Part shown: one piece after another, positions 37,772 to 51,525 of the stretch | Layout: every line of letters begins with the position of its first letter | How positions within the stretch are numbered: the first letter of the stretch is position 1 | DNA from: Circinella minor | Taxonomy: Eukaryota; Mucoromycota; Mucoromycetes; Mucorales; Lichtheimiaceae | Length of the DNA: 64,000 nucleotides | Direction: 5' to 3' | Assembly: GCA_016758965.1 (NCBI GenBank) | Contig: JAEPRB010000108.1 | Span: 1 to 64,000, forward strand | Position numbers and translations under genes: made by a program | Notes under the pieces: generated by a model | Seen by the model: only the letters and a program-made list of their open reading frames with translations | Told to the model about the DNA's origin: nothing | Databases searched by the model: none

Positions 37772-40700
37772 TTATAAAAAGAATTGTCGAACATCTCCTA
37801 CACCAAAAGGATCACCACAAGTCGGACACCTTCTTTGTCGAGTTTCTAAACGTTTATCAATACATTCTTTACAAAATGTATGCATACATCGAGATAATAA
37901 ACGTTTTCGTACACGATCTTGACAAGCACTACATTTAAGTAACATCTAAAAAATCAATTTTTTTTTTGGGTTATAAGTTAGTAAAAAGAAACAATCTTAT
38001 ATATATATATATTTGATAATATAAATATTTACCCTAAAGTTGTTACATTCTTGTTCTAATTCATCTTCTGCAGGACTTTCACCTTGAGTTGTCATTTTCC
38101 ATTTACGTTGCATTTTATTATATTCTTCTTCCACTTTTTTTTGTAATTGTTTTTCTTCGTCTAATGCACGTGTTTTTTCTTTTACCATTCCTTGTAACTA
38201 TCATGTTATTATTTAAACTATAAGTTAGTAAAGGACGGTAAAGATGATATGATGGATCGATAGGTTAAGAAAAAAGGGAATACTAACCTCAAGAAGAATT
38301 TGATCACTATGTTCCAATTGTATTCGAAGTTCACCACATTGATGTTGAAGATCTTCAACATCAATTCTTCGGTTTTCAAGCGTTTGTACAAGACGTCGAC
38401 ATTCATTTTCTTTATCATGCTATACATTTATATAGTTTGATTGTTAGAACTAATTCTTTAAGACTTTTATCCATATATAAAACTTACAATTTCTGTTTCA
38501 AGATCGTTTACTTCACTTTCTTGTTCACGAATGGTTTGAACTTGTTGTTCTGTTGTACGACGTAAACCAGCAACTTCTTCTAATTTTTTATCTTTAATCA
38601 TTTTTAAATTTGCAAATGTATGTCCATATTTCATTTTCTATATAGATAAAAAAAAAAAATTAAATCGGCCATCATAATAAAAAAAAAATAATTCAAAAAA
38701 ATTAGAGAATCCATTGAATAAAAGTTACAATTTACCTCAGCTTCCAATTTATTTTTTTGTTCATTTAAATGTGATAAATCAAAGACTGGTTTTGAACTTT
38801 GTTCTTCCAATTGTGTAAATATTGCTCCAGCTCGATCAATTTGTGTCATTAATTGTGCTTCATTCTAAATAATTATCCAATAATAAATAAATATACAATG
38901 TTTATATATAATGATGATAAATAAAAATATCTTTTGTACCTTTTGAAAAAAATCAACTAATAATTGTAATTGATTTGATTTTAATGTTTGTTGATCCACT
39001 TTTTTCATTAATAATTTAATTTTCTTGTACAGATCCGAGTTATTATTATTATTATTATCATCCATCCAATAAGAAAGTTTTTGTTGTAATATGTTGATAT
39101 CGTTTGATGAAAGAATGTTTTTATCAATAGTAGTAGCTGTTGAATTTGAATTGATTTTTTGTTCGAGGTGATTAACAATATCTTTTGCATTGCTATATAA
39201 AGATAGATTTATATATTATATGTTAGTTCCACAATTAAATATTATATATAGAAAGAATACATGTATATTTTATATTTTACTTTAATCTGGTATAATCTTT
39301 TTCATAAGCTGTTACTATTTCATTTAATGGATTTTCACCATCTCCTTGTTCACAAGATTTAATCAATGTTCGTAATGATGAAAGTTCTTTTTCCACTCGT
39401 AAAATATGATCCTTAAACAAATACATTTTATATTAATATACATGTATTTTTATATTAAATATCGATAATAATAACTGAACTTACTGCTTCATAATCAATA
39501 TCTTTCATCACTTGATCTTGTTTTTGTTTTTCACGTTCTTTTCGATCCATATAATCATTGACTACACTTTGAAATTCATCTCGTTGTTTTTTAATTCGTT
39601 TTAAAGCAACTTCCAAACTTTTCGTTTCAGAATCCATCGTTTGTCTTTGTAATTTCTTTTCTGCATCCATATCTTCATCAAATATTTTTCGATCTTTTTC
39701 TACTTGATGTAATTCATCAAGAAGTTGAGATTTCATTTCAACCAAATAATGTTCTCTGGATCGATAATGTTCAAGTGATAATTCCAATGTTTTATAATAT
39801 TCAGTAGCCATTAATTTTTCATTCGATAACATGCTAAATTCATTTTGTAAACGATCCATATCATCTAATAATGATTGTCGTTCTCCTTTTAAATCTTCAA
39901 GTTCTTTTGTACGTGCATCCACAATTAATTGTTGTTCAGCTACTTGTAATTTACATGCTTCACTTTGAGCTCCTGTCTATAATAAAATAATAATTAATAT
40001 TTAAGAGTAAGGCCTTACAATATCTATATACATCCTTTTTTTTTTTTTTTACCTCAGGTTGAACAATTTCTCCAGATTGTGTCGTTGTAGTTGATATTGT
40101 AGTTGTTGTAGTAGGAACATGTGTCGTATCAGTTGTAGATTGAATATTATCATTTGTATTACTAGTTATAATAGATGAATCATGTTGATAATCTTCTTGT
40201 TGTTCTCCAACTAATCCACTTGATAATAATAATGAAGTAACTGCTTTACTTTCAAGACGATCATGACGTTTTTCAGCTTGAGCTAATTTTTCAGTATATC
40301 CATATAATCCTTCTTCTGCTTGATCCAATTGTTGTTCTTTAGATCGAATTTGTCTTAATAAATGATTAGATTGTTCCAATAAAGATTGATATCGACGTTC
40401 CATTTCTTTTGAAAGTATTCGACTTTGTTCATAAGATTTACGTAATTGTTGAATTTCATCACGAACCCATTGATGAACTATATTAAATTATTATATTATT
40501 AATAACTAGTTTTTCGAAAATATATAATAATAATAATGAGTTAGGTAATAATAAGAACGAGGAAAGAAAGAAAGAAAGAAAAAAAAAAGAGGGAAAGATT
40601 GTTTTTTTTTTTTTTTTTTTTTTACCTTGTGATGATTGACTATCTTGTTGAATATTTAATTGATCTGAACGTTTTATCCAATGATGAATATATTCTAATA

Positions 40701-41639
40701 TATGAACTCCAATATCATGAATAGTTGTACGAGATTTATGTAATTCTTGTCCTAATCGATCATTATCCATATCATCATTTGGAATATCTAAATAAATAAA
40801 ATATATATAATTCAAATGTTATAAATTACGTATCTTTTTTTATTATATGTAAATAATAACATGGTTTTTTTTTTACCTTGAACAGAATTATTATCGACGT
40901 CTACAAGTGCTCTTGAAAATACAAGTATATCATTTTGTAACTATTAAAAAAAAATATTAAAATAAATATATTATCTTTTTTATTTTATTTTTCAATTAAA
41001 CAAATAAAATATATAAAGTACCATATTCCATTGAATTCGAATAATACTTCGATATACTTCAAAGTCTTTACATTGTCGTTCAATTTCAACTATTTGATTT
41101 TCTAAAGAATTAACTTCTTCCTAAAAAAAAAAAAAAAAATATTGAAATAAAAAAGATAAATTATCTATAGTAAAATATACAACACGTGTATTATATGTAT
41201 ATACCTTTGCAGACCGCATTCGTTTCATTAAGACGTCTTTTGGTAATTGATCGTAGTCAACCTAAAATAAAATAGATAACTTATTAATTTTAATAATTTA
41301 AATATTATTATAATTATTACAAAATTATAAAAACTTGTCCCTACGTACAGGTAATGAGTCATCTTGAGAAACTGTTGGCTTGGAAGAAATTGGATCGTTT
41401 AAAGTAGTAAAAGTAGTAGTAGTAGAAGAAGAAGACGGGACAGTAGTAGAAGAAGGAGGTGGTGGTGGTGGAATAGGTGAAGGACTAGTAATGGATATTT
41501 TTCCATTAGCTGTAAATCGTTTTTTTAATGGAGGTCTCGAAATAGTAGAAGAAGAAGAAGAAGTATCATTGGATAGAATATTTGATTCTGACGAAGATTC
41601 CATCCATCGACGTTTCTTGTCTACTGGAGAAGCAGACAT
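37772..41639 (-). CDS. BRE1: BRE1 E3 ubiquitin ligase (histone H2B)
   Basis: Fourteen exons give 907 residues: 41349-41639, 41205-41261, 41022-41120, 40877-40940, 40626-40787, 40053-40477, 39485-39976, 39281-39411, 38940-39192, 38736-38864, 38488-38637, 38288-38419, 38033-38197, 37772-37945. The N-terminus is Ser/Pro/Thr-rich with a basic patch (DKKRRW, LKKRF), then VDYDQLPKDVLMKRMR, the usual start of the BRE1 body. Long coiled coils fill the middle. The C-terminal RING (residues 851-907) reads LKCSACQDR, CMHTFCKECID, RQRRCPTCG, FGVGDVRQFFL, diagnostic for BRE1/RNF20. With Rad6 it monoubiquitinates H2B, which promotes H3K4 methylation and transcription elongation. The length lies between yeast Bre1 and human RNF20. 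Asn-rich and Thr-rich inserts are present. Confidence 0.95.
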
Positions 41640-41922
41640 TTTGAATTGTAACCTCTTTTTTTTTTTAAATTGTTGTTAAAGGAAAAAAAAAGTAATAATA
41701 ATAAAAAGGGAAAGAAAAGTTGATTAATATGTTTTAGGGAGTTTTAATTTTTTTTTTTTATATCTATTTATATAGGTAAATTATGTTGTGAATATATAGG
41801 AAGAACTCATTTGACTTGTGCTTGTTAAGGGCATGTGGTCACTTTTTTTTTTTTTTTTTTGGAGGTACATGGAGAAAATTGAAGAAGGGTGATTATATAT
41901 ACAAAAATGAAAAATGAAAGTA

Positions 41923-44408
41923 TTATAATAATAATTCTAGCTGTTCTTTATACCATTGATTATGAACACGATAATTATAATCAGTTAAAGCAGCAATGCG
42001 TATACATAAATCATGTAATGGTTTGCGTACATGATATAATCCATTGCTTTGTAAAATTGTATCTGATATTTTTTTATCTTCTTGTTGTTGATCTTGTTGC
42101 TTATGATTATTATTTATATACGTCTTGATAACCCTAGATACCCTTCTTGATAATAAAGAATAAATAGCATCTGTATGAGATAATGTTTTATCTACCATGG
42201 CATAAATCATTTCATTTGAATCGTTGTTGGTTCCTTCTTGCTCGTTATTATTATCATTAGTTTTTGTATAACAATGATGTTGAATTTCAGTTGCAAGGTG
42301 ATCTACAGTAGTTCCTTGTTGTTCCAATAATATAAATAATCGTTTCACCAAAGCATCATTATCATCATGTTGCGTAGCACCAAAATTACGTGTTAACATT
42401 AATAATGCAGCAACAATTGTAACAGCTTGAGCTTCATTTTGATATTCATGTAATCGACCTATATCAAGACGTAATGTTTCTGGACACATATCCGAATGAA
42501 TCAATTCTGATGACATTATTAAAGAAACTATAGCATCTTCATATATTTCTTGATGTTGAAAACCGGATAGTGGAGTAGTAGGAGGTAGTGTTATATTTTC
42601 TGGATTTCGTTGAGATGCTTTTTCTTGTAATTGTTGAATGGTTTTTTGAAGCCATTGTTTGGTTTTTGGTAATTCATTTTGTATACCTTGTTCTTGCATA
42701 GCTTGAATAAATTTGGAACGACCATAGTCAATGGCAATAGGTAATAAATGTGGACGTAAAGAATAAAGTTGATGATTAGCCAAATCAAGTGCCATTTCTT
42801 GTAATAGATCAAATATAAGTTGAATTTGTTTTATTGTGACTCCTTCTTGTTGTTGATCTGATGATAATGATCGAATTTTTTGAACAGTAGGATCTCGAAT
42901 ACTTGCACAAGAACGTTGAATAAGGTCTAAAATGAATTCAATCATTTTATCAAGATCAAATACTTTTTGTTCAATTTGTTGTTTAATTAATTGAATATCG
43001 ATTCCTTCTTGTAACTCATTTTTCATAGAGGGTGCAACAAGATCATTTAATCGCTGATTTTTACATTATATTTATATGTATGACGAAATAACATAATATA
43101 TTTGATATGGTTAAATATAAATATCTATGTAAGAAATTTCTTTTTTTATTTTCGCTAATTTTATAATATCATTTACCTCTCGAATTTCATAAAAAAGTTG
43201 TGGTACGATTTCATTATATTTAGTGATACCCTTCTCGATATCTTCTGCAAGTTTATCAAAATAAGCTTTTGTAGCAATATCAGTGACTTGTCGTTCAATA
43301 GAATTCTGATGATGTCTTTCAAGTTTAAAGTTAGGATTTAATATAATCTCGTGGGCTAATTGTTCATTTGTCAATGTCGATGCTATCGCTGAAGGAAGCA
43401 TCTCATTCAAATTATTTTTGCTATCTTCTTGTATTATTGATTCTTTCTTGGATGATGATGGTGACTGTTGATTACTTTCATTCTTGTTTTTATCTTGATT
43501 AGAGTATTGTTGCTGTTGAGTACTATTAGATGATTCGTTGCTTTGTTGCTTTGCAAGTTCAAGCCTTTCCGCACCACCCTGAATAGATCTAATCTTTTGT
43601 TCCAGTTGCTGAATTTGATTCTCTAATTCAAAACAAGCATCATTTGTTTCCATGACATTATATCCTTTTTGTTGTAAAGTAATTTGAAGTTGTTGAAGTT
43701 CTTGGTAATGAGTAATCATACCGGTTAACAATTGAGCTTTATCATTGTAAAGCCATCCCTGAAATAAAGTAACATAATTTGTCCAATAGCCTTTCATTTT
43801 AGCCAATGATGGAGGTGAATGTTGTTCGATAAGGGTTGTATTTGTTGGTTTTGTTGTTGTTGTTGTTGTGTTATTCATCCAATTTTCAAAATTTACCAAT
43901 AGTCTTTTGGCAGCAAGTCGAAGACGCTGATATCATTTACATAAATATATATACGTCAGTGTACCATTTACATTACTAGAAAGTAGTTTATTTTTCTTAT
44001 TCTTGAAGATATTACCTTTCTTTGTGGAATAGGAGCTTCTTGTAAAATACTTTCCGGACAAGTCAATATAACATAGGCTGTCAAAAATACACGTGCTCGT
44101 CTATTACATTGTTTTGTATTTTTGGTAATAAGTGGTATTAAAAACATATCCAAAATAGATGCTGTTGTTGATATTGTATCAGGTTGTGATATAAGTTTAG
44201 AAAGTGTATCAAAATCGATCCATGTTTTTTTATCAAAAGTTTTTGGAAGTCCCAATTGAAGAAAATCATTCACATTATTCATCATTTTTGTTGTTATCCT
44301 TATTGGATTGAATGATGATAATGACGAGTTATTCATAACACTATTATTATTATTATTATTATTGTTATTATGTTGTTGTTGCTGTGTTGAATAAATTGAT
44401 TGATCCAT
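41923..44408 (-). CDS. TCP11/SOK1-family protein
   Basis: Three exons (44016-44408, 43177-43926, 41923-43053) encode 757 residues. The Asn/Gln-rich start is followed by a mostly helical protein with the family's characteristic segment IQRSCASIRDPTV (about residues 426-438), then further conserved helical stretches (QEMALDLANHQLYSLRPHL) and DLCIRIAAL near the end. Yeast Sok1 suppresses loss of cAMP-dependent kinase, and mammalian TCP11 acts in cAMP/PKA signalling; the molecular activity is unknown. Insertions of Asn, Gln, Ser and Thr runs lie between conserved parts. It sits 283 bp downstream-to-upstream of BRE1 on the same strand, each with its own promoter region. Confidence 0.85.
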
Positions 44409-45151
44409 TACTCTCTTTTTTTTTTTTTGTTTGTAAATAAATTATAAAGACCAAAAAAGAAAAAAAAAACAAAAAAAGGGATGATTTAAATATCATATAT
44501 ATATATATATAATAATAAATAATAATTACGTACTCGGTTTTTAAAAAATGAGAGAGAGAAACCCACATTGATAAGTAGAGTATAATAAGAACAAATAAAT
44601 CGGCTATTTACATTTAAGAAACATTTTTTTTTTTTGATTTTTAAATATTAAATAATATTTTAATCAAATAAGTAACATGAGAAACATTTAGTAGAGTATT
44701 ATTACATCATTTTGTATTAAAATATTACATATATATACATCAAGTGTTATATTTTAGCATGAAACTCTTTAATCACTCTATATTATATATACAAAAGTAT
44801 GATATTAAGTTGTAAACAAATAAATCGATTCTTTTTTTTTTTTGTTATAGGACAATGATGATACCATATATAAAGAAAATAAAATAAGTAATTTGGGCTG
44901 GCAGAAAAAGTTCCACTTTGGGGGCAAAAACGTCACACGTCTCATTTTTTTGATTGCAGAAAAAAAAAAAAAGTGAAGCACAACCCACCATAAACAATAA
45001 TTTATCTTGTTCGCAAGGTGGGTTATAAATTCCGCTCCCTTTTTGTTGTTGTTTTCTTAAACCCGCCACCAAAAAACACCAACCTAACAAACAACCCTAA
45101 TATACGTCCTTTTTTTAACACTCAACAAAAAAAAATAAATAAAAATAAACC
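44409..45151. other. Shared promoter region between divergent genes
   Basis: This lies between TCP11/SOK1 (minus) and Mrp51 (plus). It contains A/T runs and a CCCTAA motif at about 45095, close to the Mrp51 start. No gene is seen. Confidence 0.5.
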
Positions 45152-46057
45152 ATGGACAAGTCCTTTGCAGGTTTACTACGTAATTCGCGTTTAGCCAGTT
45201 ACGATCGTAAATTAGGTCAAGTCTATCAAGTTTCTAGTAAAAACCAAAAAAAGGGTAACTGGGGCTTAAAACGTAACTTACCAAGTGTTATCCGAACTCC
45301 TTATGTTACCATTAACGATCTCGACACAGCTGAACATCAAACACCATGGGAATCGGGTACTTCAAAAGTCATGTTTGTTCGTCGATGGAAAGAAAATTTC
45401 CCCAACTCTAAAAAACCAACACCACGTCCTGAACATGTCGATCACAATGTCACTTTAATGACACCGGGTGAATTTAAACAATTTATTAAATCAGCCTCGA
45501 AACGTTCCAGTCAATTCCAACAACAAATTAAAGAACATAAATTGAAACCAGAACAAGTATATGAATTCTTGGGTGCTACATTTAATGATACACCAGCAGC
45601 AACAGTCGTTGGACCTACGTATAGTGATTATGATATAGGTGTCACCAATTATCCAGTAGAAGGTAGATTCTTGAATAGTAATCAACAAGGTTATGCTGTG
45701 GGTATTGCTGGTATTGTGGCATTATGTCAAAAGAGACACATGGATACTGTAAGATATCATGGAGATCGACGATTACGCTTATTTTATGTGGAAGAAGCTT
45801 CGGTGGATGCTCAAGGTCGACCGAATGTCATGGTACGACCTAATCAACCAGGATCTTCGTCTATTCCAGCTATTTTGGGTCAACAAGATGATGGATATAA
45901 TACAAGTCCGGATCATATGAAGGCAAATGATATGTGGAATTATGGTCGATCATCAAGAAACATTAATAATAAATCTCGTGATGATAACTCTCAAGAAAAC
46001 CCACAACATGAAGCTCTGATGGAACAATTCAAGGATTTGGATACTAAAAACGAGTAA
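45152..46057 (+). CDS. MRP51: Mitochondrial small-subunit ribosomal protein Mrp51 (bS1m)
   Basis: An intronless frame of 301 residues. The N-terminus MDKSFAGLLRNSRLASYDR and the block KGNWGLKRNLPSVIRTPYVTINDLDT are typical of the MRP51 family of fungal 37S subunits, as is the downstream MTPGEFKQF. The C-terminal third is less conserved and hydrophilic. Mrp51 is a component of the mitochondrial small ribosomal subunit and, in yeast, is linked to translation of mRNAs with particular 5' leaders. The start codon is the first in-frame Met and sits in AACCATGG, a favourable context. Being intronless is unusual next to its neighbours. Confidence 0.9.
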   Translation: MDKSFAGLLRNSRLASYDRKLGQVYQVSSKNQKKGNWGLKRNLPSVIRTPYVTINDLDTAEHQTPWESGTSKVMFVRRWKENFPNSKKPTPRPEHVDHNVTLMTPGEFKQFIKSASKRSSQFQQQIKEHKLKPEQVYEFLGATFNDTPAATVVGPTYSDYDIGVTNYPVEGRFLNSNQQGYAVGIAGIVALCQKRHMDTVRYHGDRRLRLFYVEEASVDAQGRPNVMVRPNQPGSSSIPAILGQQDDGYNTSPDHMKANDMWNYGRSSRNINNKSRDDNSQENPQHEALMEQFKDLDTKNE

Positions 46058-46276
46058 AATAATAACAATAAAAAAAAAAAGAAAAGAAAAGTTTGTTTAT
46101 TTTTTATTTTTTATTTTTTATTTTTTTTGCATTATAGAATATTAATAATAATGATAATATATATTATGAGTTTATGATTTTTTTTTTTTGATGATGAGAA
46201 AGAGGGAAGGGTTGTTTATTGAATTAAATGGTTGATTGGTTGGTTTTCTATTATGGATGTTGAAGGGAAAAAAATG

Positions 46277-47761
46277 TTACGATCTAGGAGTTTGAGTTAT
46301 AACAAATGAATTCCAACGTCCAGCAAAACAATCGACTGCAAAACCTGTATAAGCTGTACATAATCTAAATACATCATCATACGGAGATTCCTCGTTTTCT
46401 CTATCTGTAGTTCGACCTAGTTGCTTGTATTGATCTTTGATATGAATAGTATCTTTATAAGTAACTAAGTCATATAGATCTTTCTCCCTTCCCTTTTTTT
46501 TTTATATATTTAAATTATTGACTTACTGCTTCCACATGTCCATACTTGTCCTTGATCTATCATATGTTGACAGAAAGAAAGGAAAGAAAGTGAGAAAGAA
46601 AGAATTACTTTGATAACAACAATAAAAACTTTACCATCTAAAACCATTGTATGATTTATTCCACATACAACTTTTATAATATAAATATCTTCAACCACTT
46701 GATTTTCATTATCTCTAAATTCTGCTAATCCAATAATATCATCATCCTCATCTTCATCTACTTTTATGGAGGAAAAAGAAAACGATCGACCCAATCGACC
46801 TGATTTTTTCCAACCAAATGTATATAATTCACCATCTATCACCACAGCTGAATGAAAAGAATTACATGCTATATTTGCTTCTTTTTGAACCATTAATCCA
46901 CTGAAAAAATCAATTGGAATAGGTTCATCATTTACATTTTGTATTGTTGTTGTATCAAATCCAAGTTGAGAATATCGATTGGAATTTAAACCAAAGATTG
47001 GATCTGTTCCTTTTTGAATATAAAAAATCACATGAGAAAATGAAATGGCCATACTATACACTTTAGGTATGGAAAATCGTTTTTTAAATGTAAACAAGTC
47101 ATCTTGTTCTTTTTTTTGTTGATAACAATCCACACATCCTTGATCTAATATTTAAAGGGTGTGTTTTTAGTTATCTGTGTGCATAAATATGGTGCAATCA
47201 TAATGTTTTACCCGTAAGAACATAGATTTCTTCACGACTTTGACAATAGTCGGCATCTTTAATATTTATGGCAAGTTTTTTCTTATTTTTCGAATTAAAA
47301 TTATAATACCATAAAATGTTATTATAATCAATCACACCTATCCAACCGAGATCAATAGGTCCAAATATTCGTTTTATCTTTTGATTTTCCCATGTTTTTA
47401 AAAAATAATTGTTTTCAGAACACGTTTCTGGTATCCAACCCCACATTTCAAGTTGATTGTCATCTGTAAAAATTAATAATAAAATGAGTTATATTATTGT
47501 CTTCAATCGTATTTATGTCCTAAAAGAAAGAAAAAAAAAGAACTTCACATGTACCTCTCCCATGTATGTATATTATTGACTATTAATACCTTTTGTAATA
47601 ATAGTTGATTCCCATGATGCAAAAATGACATTATTAACATTTGTTTGAGTATATTGAGTCATAGGATCCTCATTGTTATGAGGAGAAGTTTGATTAAACG
47701 CGTTAAATCCGAAACTGTATAAGGAACGTTGTGGTTGTGGCATTATATTATGGTAGCGCAT
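46277..47761 (-). CDS. RCC1-repeat protein (ATS1/SERGEF-like)
   Basis: Five exons: 47590-47761, 47212-47463, 46635-47144, 46527-46556 and 46277-46479, giving about 388 residues. The last acceptor is uncertain; 46464 also keeps the frame and would remove five residues. RCC1-type blade signatures appear as LYSFGFNAFNQ, LEMWGWIPE, PIFGLNSNRYSQLG, ELYTFGWKKSGRLG, VVCGINHTMVLD and QVWTCGSN, so a beta-propeller of about five to seven blades is expected. Length and weak repeats resemble yeast Ats1 and animal SERGEF more than true RCC1. Whether it is an exchange factor cannot be told. The 30-nt fourth exon lies inside a blade. A mixed Asp/Glu loop (VDEDEDDDIIG) interrupts blade four. Confidence 0.75.
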
Positions 47762-48394
47762 TAAGGTTAAAAATAAATATGCTAAACAACTAAAATAGCG
47801 GGTTGGGATAATTAACCCCTATAAGATTGATTTTTTAGATAAGATTTTCGGCCAGATTTTTCTTTTTCATATTATTTTTCACAATTTTCCATGAATGAAA
47901 AAAAAAAAAACACTCACCCTTTTTTTTTATTATTATTATATGAATTCAATGTAACTAGTAGAAATACTGATACTAAGGATATTCCAATTCTCTTTCTATT
48001 CTTATATTATTTATAAAGCGCCTAATAAAGGATGAGAGGGAATGAAGAGGACAGGAGCCCAAAAAAGTAGTAATAATAATAACATGTTTGATCGATCGAC
48101 AACCATTATAGTTTTAAACAATGAATCTAACTATATATGTTTTAGTGTGTTTAAAAAAATACACGAAATTGTAAGATCCTTGATGAGATGCATATTTATA
48201 AGAAAAAAAATAAAATGCATCATGTCATTGAAAAATATAATAGTAACAATAGTAATGTTTGTTGTTGTTGTTATTTATATCGCGAACCTTTCATTTCTGA
48301 TGACATTATACAAGATACCCCCCCCATATTATTTTAACTACTCACGACAAGTTTTCATGTACAGAATTATCACTAATGTTTGGCAGATTTTGGC

Positions 48395-48525
48395 ACAGGT
48401 GATTTTTCACAATGGCGGATTTTATAATGCAAATTATACATAATTCGCACCAACTGAAAAAATCTACTTTATGCCAAGTGGAAAATCATGATGCGTCAAC
48501 CATTAGTCAAAATCCTGTAAGCAAG
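48395..48525. repeat. Short GAAAAATC cluster resembling the 22-bp array
   Basis: A GATTTTTC unit (48401) faces three units in the opposite orientation (GAAAAAATC 48455, GGAAAATC 48480, CAAAATCCTGTAA 48508) spaced 25 and 28 bp. The phrase CAAAATCCTGTAA repeats that found at 2010 and 3570 within the main array. Confidence 0.4.
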
Positions 48526-49249
48526 GGATATATGTTGTGAGATTTTTTTTTTGGGGGGAGGGGGTTATAGGAAAGTAGGAGAGTTGATAACGAGAAGGGG
48601 GGGGAATGACATTTAACTAATCTTTGACTTAAAAAAAAACCAGATTCACATGATAAAGCTTTTTATGCCAAGAAAGTTTTTAATATTAGCATTGTAATAA
48701 TTGATATACATGAATGCACATGGCTTTTAAAATGAATATTTAGTGACATAATAAATGTTGCAGTGTAAGATTCCTTTTTCTAATTATTATTACTATTTAG
48801 ATTCAATGAGTATTATAGTAACTATCATTTATAGAATATTAGTATTATAATAAGTGTATTATATCATCTAGCTTTAATCCATTTTATGACATATCAATCA
48901 TTCTATCTATTGTTAAATGGACCTTACATAAAAGAAGAAACCTTCTTTTTTTTTTTCTCTCTCTCCTATTTTTATATTTGCATATAAAACTCACATACAA
49001 AATATATCGGTTTAAGCTATTTACATAGTAAAATGTTGATCTTTTGTAATTCATGTCCCTCCCCCTGTTCGCAAAATTCTTTTCTAGGTTATTACTATTA
49101 TATATTCACTGCAACACCCTGAATTAGTAATGGTTTTTTTAATACTCCTGATCGACCTGTTTTGAGAAAAAAAAAGAAACGAATTCAACATGTTTATCAG
49201 TACATGTAGATGTTCATGTATTCATATGTTCGCGTAAAGTATATACGTT

Positions 49250-49251
<2 letters not shown>

Positions 49252-49293
<42 letters not shown>
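49252..49293 (+). repeat. GT dinucleotide microsatellite, 21 units
   Basis: A perfect (GT)21 tract of 42 bp in intergenic DNA, the longest uninterrupted GT run in the window. Confidence 0.97.
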
Positions 49294-49297
<4 letters not shown>

Positions 49298-50090
49298 GAG
49301 ACAAAGAGAAAAACAGACTACTAATTCTTCTTCATCTAGACTATGATGTAAAATAATAATTAACCTACTTAATTTGTTATACCATAAAAATACGTACAAA
49401 CAATGAATAAAACTAACGCTTACTTCAAGTTTATAAAAAAAAATTGTACACATCATTATGTGCGCTACTTCCCATGTGTTTTTTAAGTTATTTATATAAT
49501 TTGATAGTTATTATTATCACTATCATCAATTAAAATAGTTAAAATGATTAATTTTGGCTAGAATATTCAAATTTATGACACGAACATTTGTTGATCTAAA
49601 CGCGTGTGCCGTATAAGTATGTAATTATTGACTCTTACTTTTTTTTTCTAGTTAGTACAGTAATTTATTCGACAACTTTCTTTTCGTTTCTATTGAATTC
49701 TATAATATATAATATATAATATATAATGTAGTACCTATATTTGAAAAGTTAATTATATAATAACTCTGAATAACAAGAAAAAGTAGAACTTGTTTTATAA
49801 TTTCAACTATTAAACAAAAAACAAAATTGATGGAACCTTGATGAAAAATCGAGAAATTTCTATAAGTTATTGTACTACCAACTTTTGTCGTCGTTATATC
49901 CTATTTGATAGTCTTTCACCTTCTTTTAATTTCTTTCTCCTCTCTTTTGACCCCCTTCTCCAAAAATAAAATAAAAATAACACTTCTCTATCAATCCATC
50001 GTACTGTAACTATATTTCTATATTTGGTTAGATTTATTTGTCTTTTTTTTTGTGTTCCCATAAATTATTAAAACACCACCAAACTCTAAT

Positions 50091-50261
50091 TTATGTTAAC
50101 AAGAGCTTTTTTTTTTTATTCTCATCATTAGGGGTCTCAATTTTTGGCGTTTGGGGGGGAGTGTCTATTGTAATTTTTGTAATTTCATATGGTGACAATA
50201 AGGAATAAAACAAAATGCTTAGGCATACAAGCGTTATTGTACCAACTATTTTCAGCTTCAT
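50091..50261 (-). CDS. Possible small secreted or membrane peptide
   Basis: A 56-residue frame starts MKLKIVGTITLVCLSILFYS, a good signal peptide or anchor. It is followed by a Thr/Pro-rich stretch (DTPPQTPKIETP) and a Lys-rich end. The upstream frame extends another 31 codons to a Met at 50354. There is no homology, neighbour or regulatory signal to confirm it. Hydrophobic frames are common by chance in T-rich DNA. Confidence 0.2.
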   Translation of the reverse strand: MKLKIVGTITLVCLSILFYSLLSPYEITKITIDTPPQTPKIETPNDENKKKKLLLT

Positions 50262-51444
50262 AACTTGAACGCAATCTTTTTTTTTAATACGTAGAATTTT
50301 GTATGAGAGAGAACATTTGTAACAAAACAAAAAATATGTACCAATATGATCCAATTGAATATAATGTAATTTTGCTTTGTTAAATCCATTATGCTCTTCT
50401 ATGATTATTCGTAGCTTTCAAAGAAAGTAAATTTCACTTCAGTAAGGTACATCTTCTCTAAATCCAATCTTTTTCTTCTTGGCTGGTTACATCGATGATA
50501 TGAAATGTTTGCTGAAAGAACGTCTTTTGTTTGCTGTTACTGGGTAAGTCATCAAATAAAGAAATTGAGAGGGCTGAACTTGGATCTGATAAAAATATAC
50601 ATAATTAGATGAAACATAGAAATAATATGATTTGAATGACAAAATGTAGTTTATAAGCAAGAAAAAGTAGTGTTATGGGAATGACAATATAAATCAATTT
50701 AATTAGACTATGACAATACTGAACCAGGAATGGGATTCTTTTAATGAAAGATAAATATAAGATCTTGGAGAATATGAATCAGATGGAATAACCTTCTTTT
50801 ATATATAAATTTGAACATTATTAGAAAGTACGTAATAAAAGCACTTTACTGTTATCTAAGAGATGAGCGTTTTCCCGATCACCACAGCTTTCTATCATGT
50901 CATCGCCAACTGTAAAATATCTTATTGTTTTATTTATGTGTATAAGTAAGATAATACAAGACATCATATTTGATCGCTTCATTACAACCGATATTTTTAT
51001 ATTACTATAGGTTGTTCGAAAAACAGTATTAAACTCGCACACCATCTCGCTAATCATAACAGGCTAGATACAAGAAAGTCCTTTTTTAATACCAATTAAT
51101 ATGTTTCAATAAAGCAATACCTACATAGAGCTCATTGAAAAATGAAATTAATAGCATCTGTAAGTGTCATTTTCAAATATTCATTTACATTGTCTTTATA
51201 GTCACTTTAAGTCTATATATACTTGTAAATATTATATATAGCTGGAGGCAACATAAGCCATCACAGCCATCGTACTAAGATGTCAAAAGATATTTACAAA
51301 AGATTCAATTTATTTTTATGCAAGTTAACTTGACAGTATTTTGGGTAAGAAGTATTTTTAAACAGTTTGAAGCACATGCATAATATATTGTAATTCTCCC
51401 CTTAATCACAAAAACCACAAAAGACCCCCCCCCAAATGCCAGGT

Positions 51445-51525
51445 TGAAAAAAAAAATTACACTGTTATGGTCGGAAAAAAAAGTCTCCGCCAATCATTAA
51501 GAAAAAACAAATCTCCTGTAAGCTT
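51445..51525 (+). repeat. Three GAAAAA-headed units, 28-bp spacing
   Basis: Units at 51445, 51473 and 51501 begin GAAAAA or GGAAAA. The last ends CTCCTGTAAGC, similar to CTCCTGTATCT in the right arm of the large inverted repeat. It may be a diverged relative of the 22-bp array. Confidence 0.3.

Noticed and set aside
48042..48443. 133-codon plus-strand frame
   Set aside because: Its composition follows AT-rich DNA, it ends inside a repeat cluster, and it has no motif or plausible gene context.
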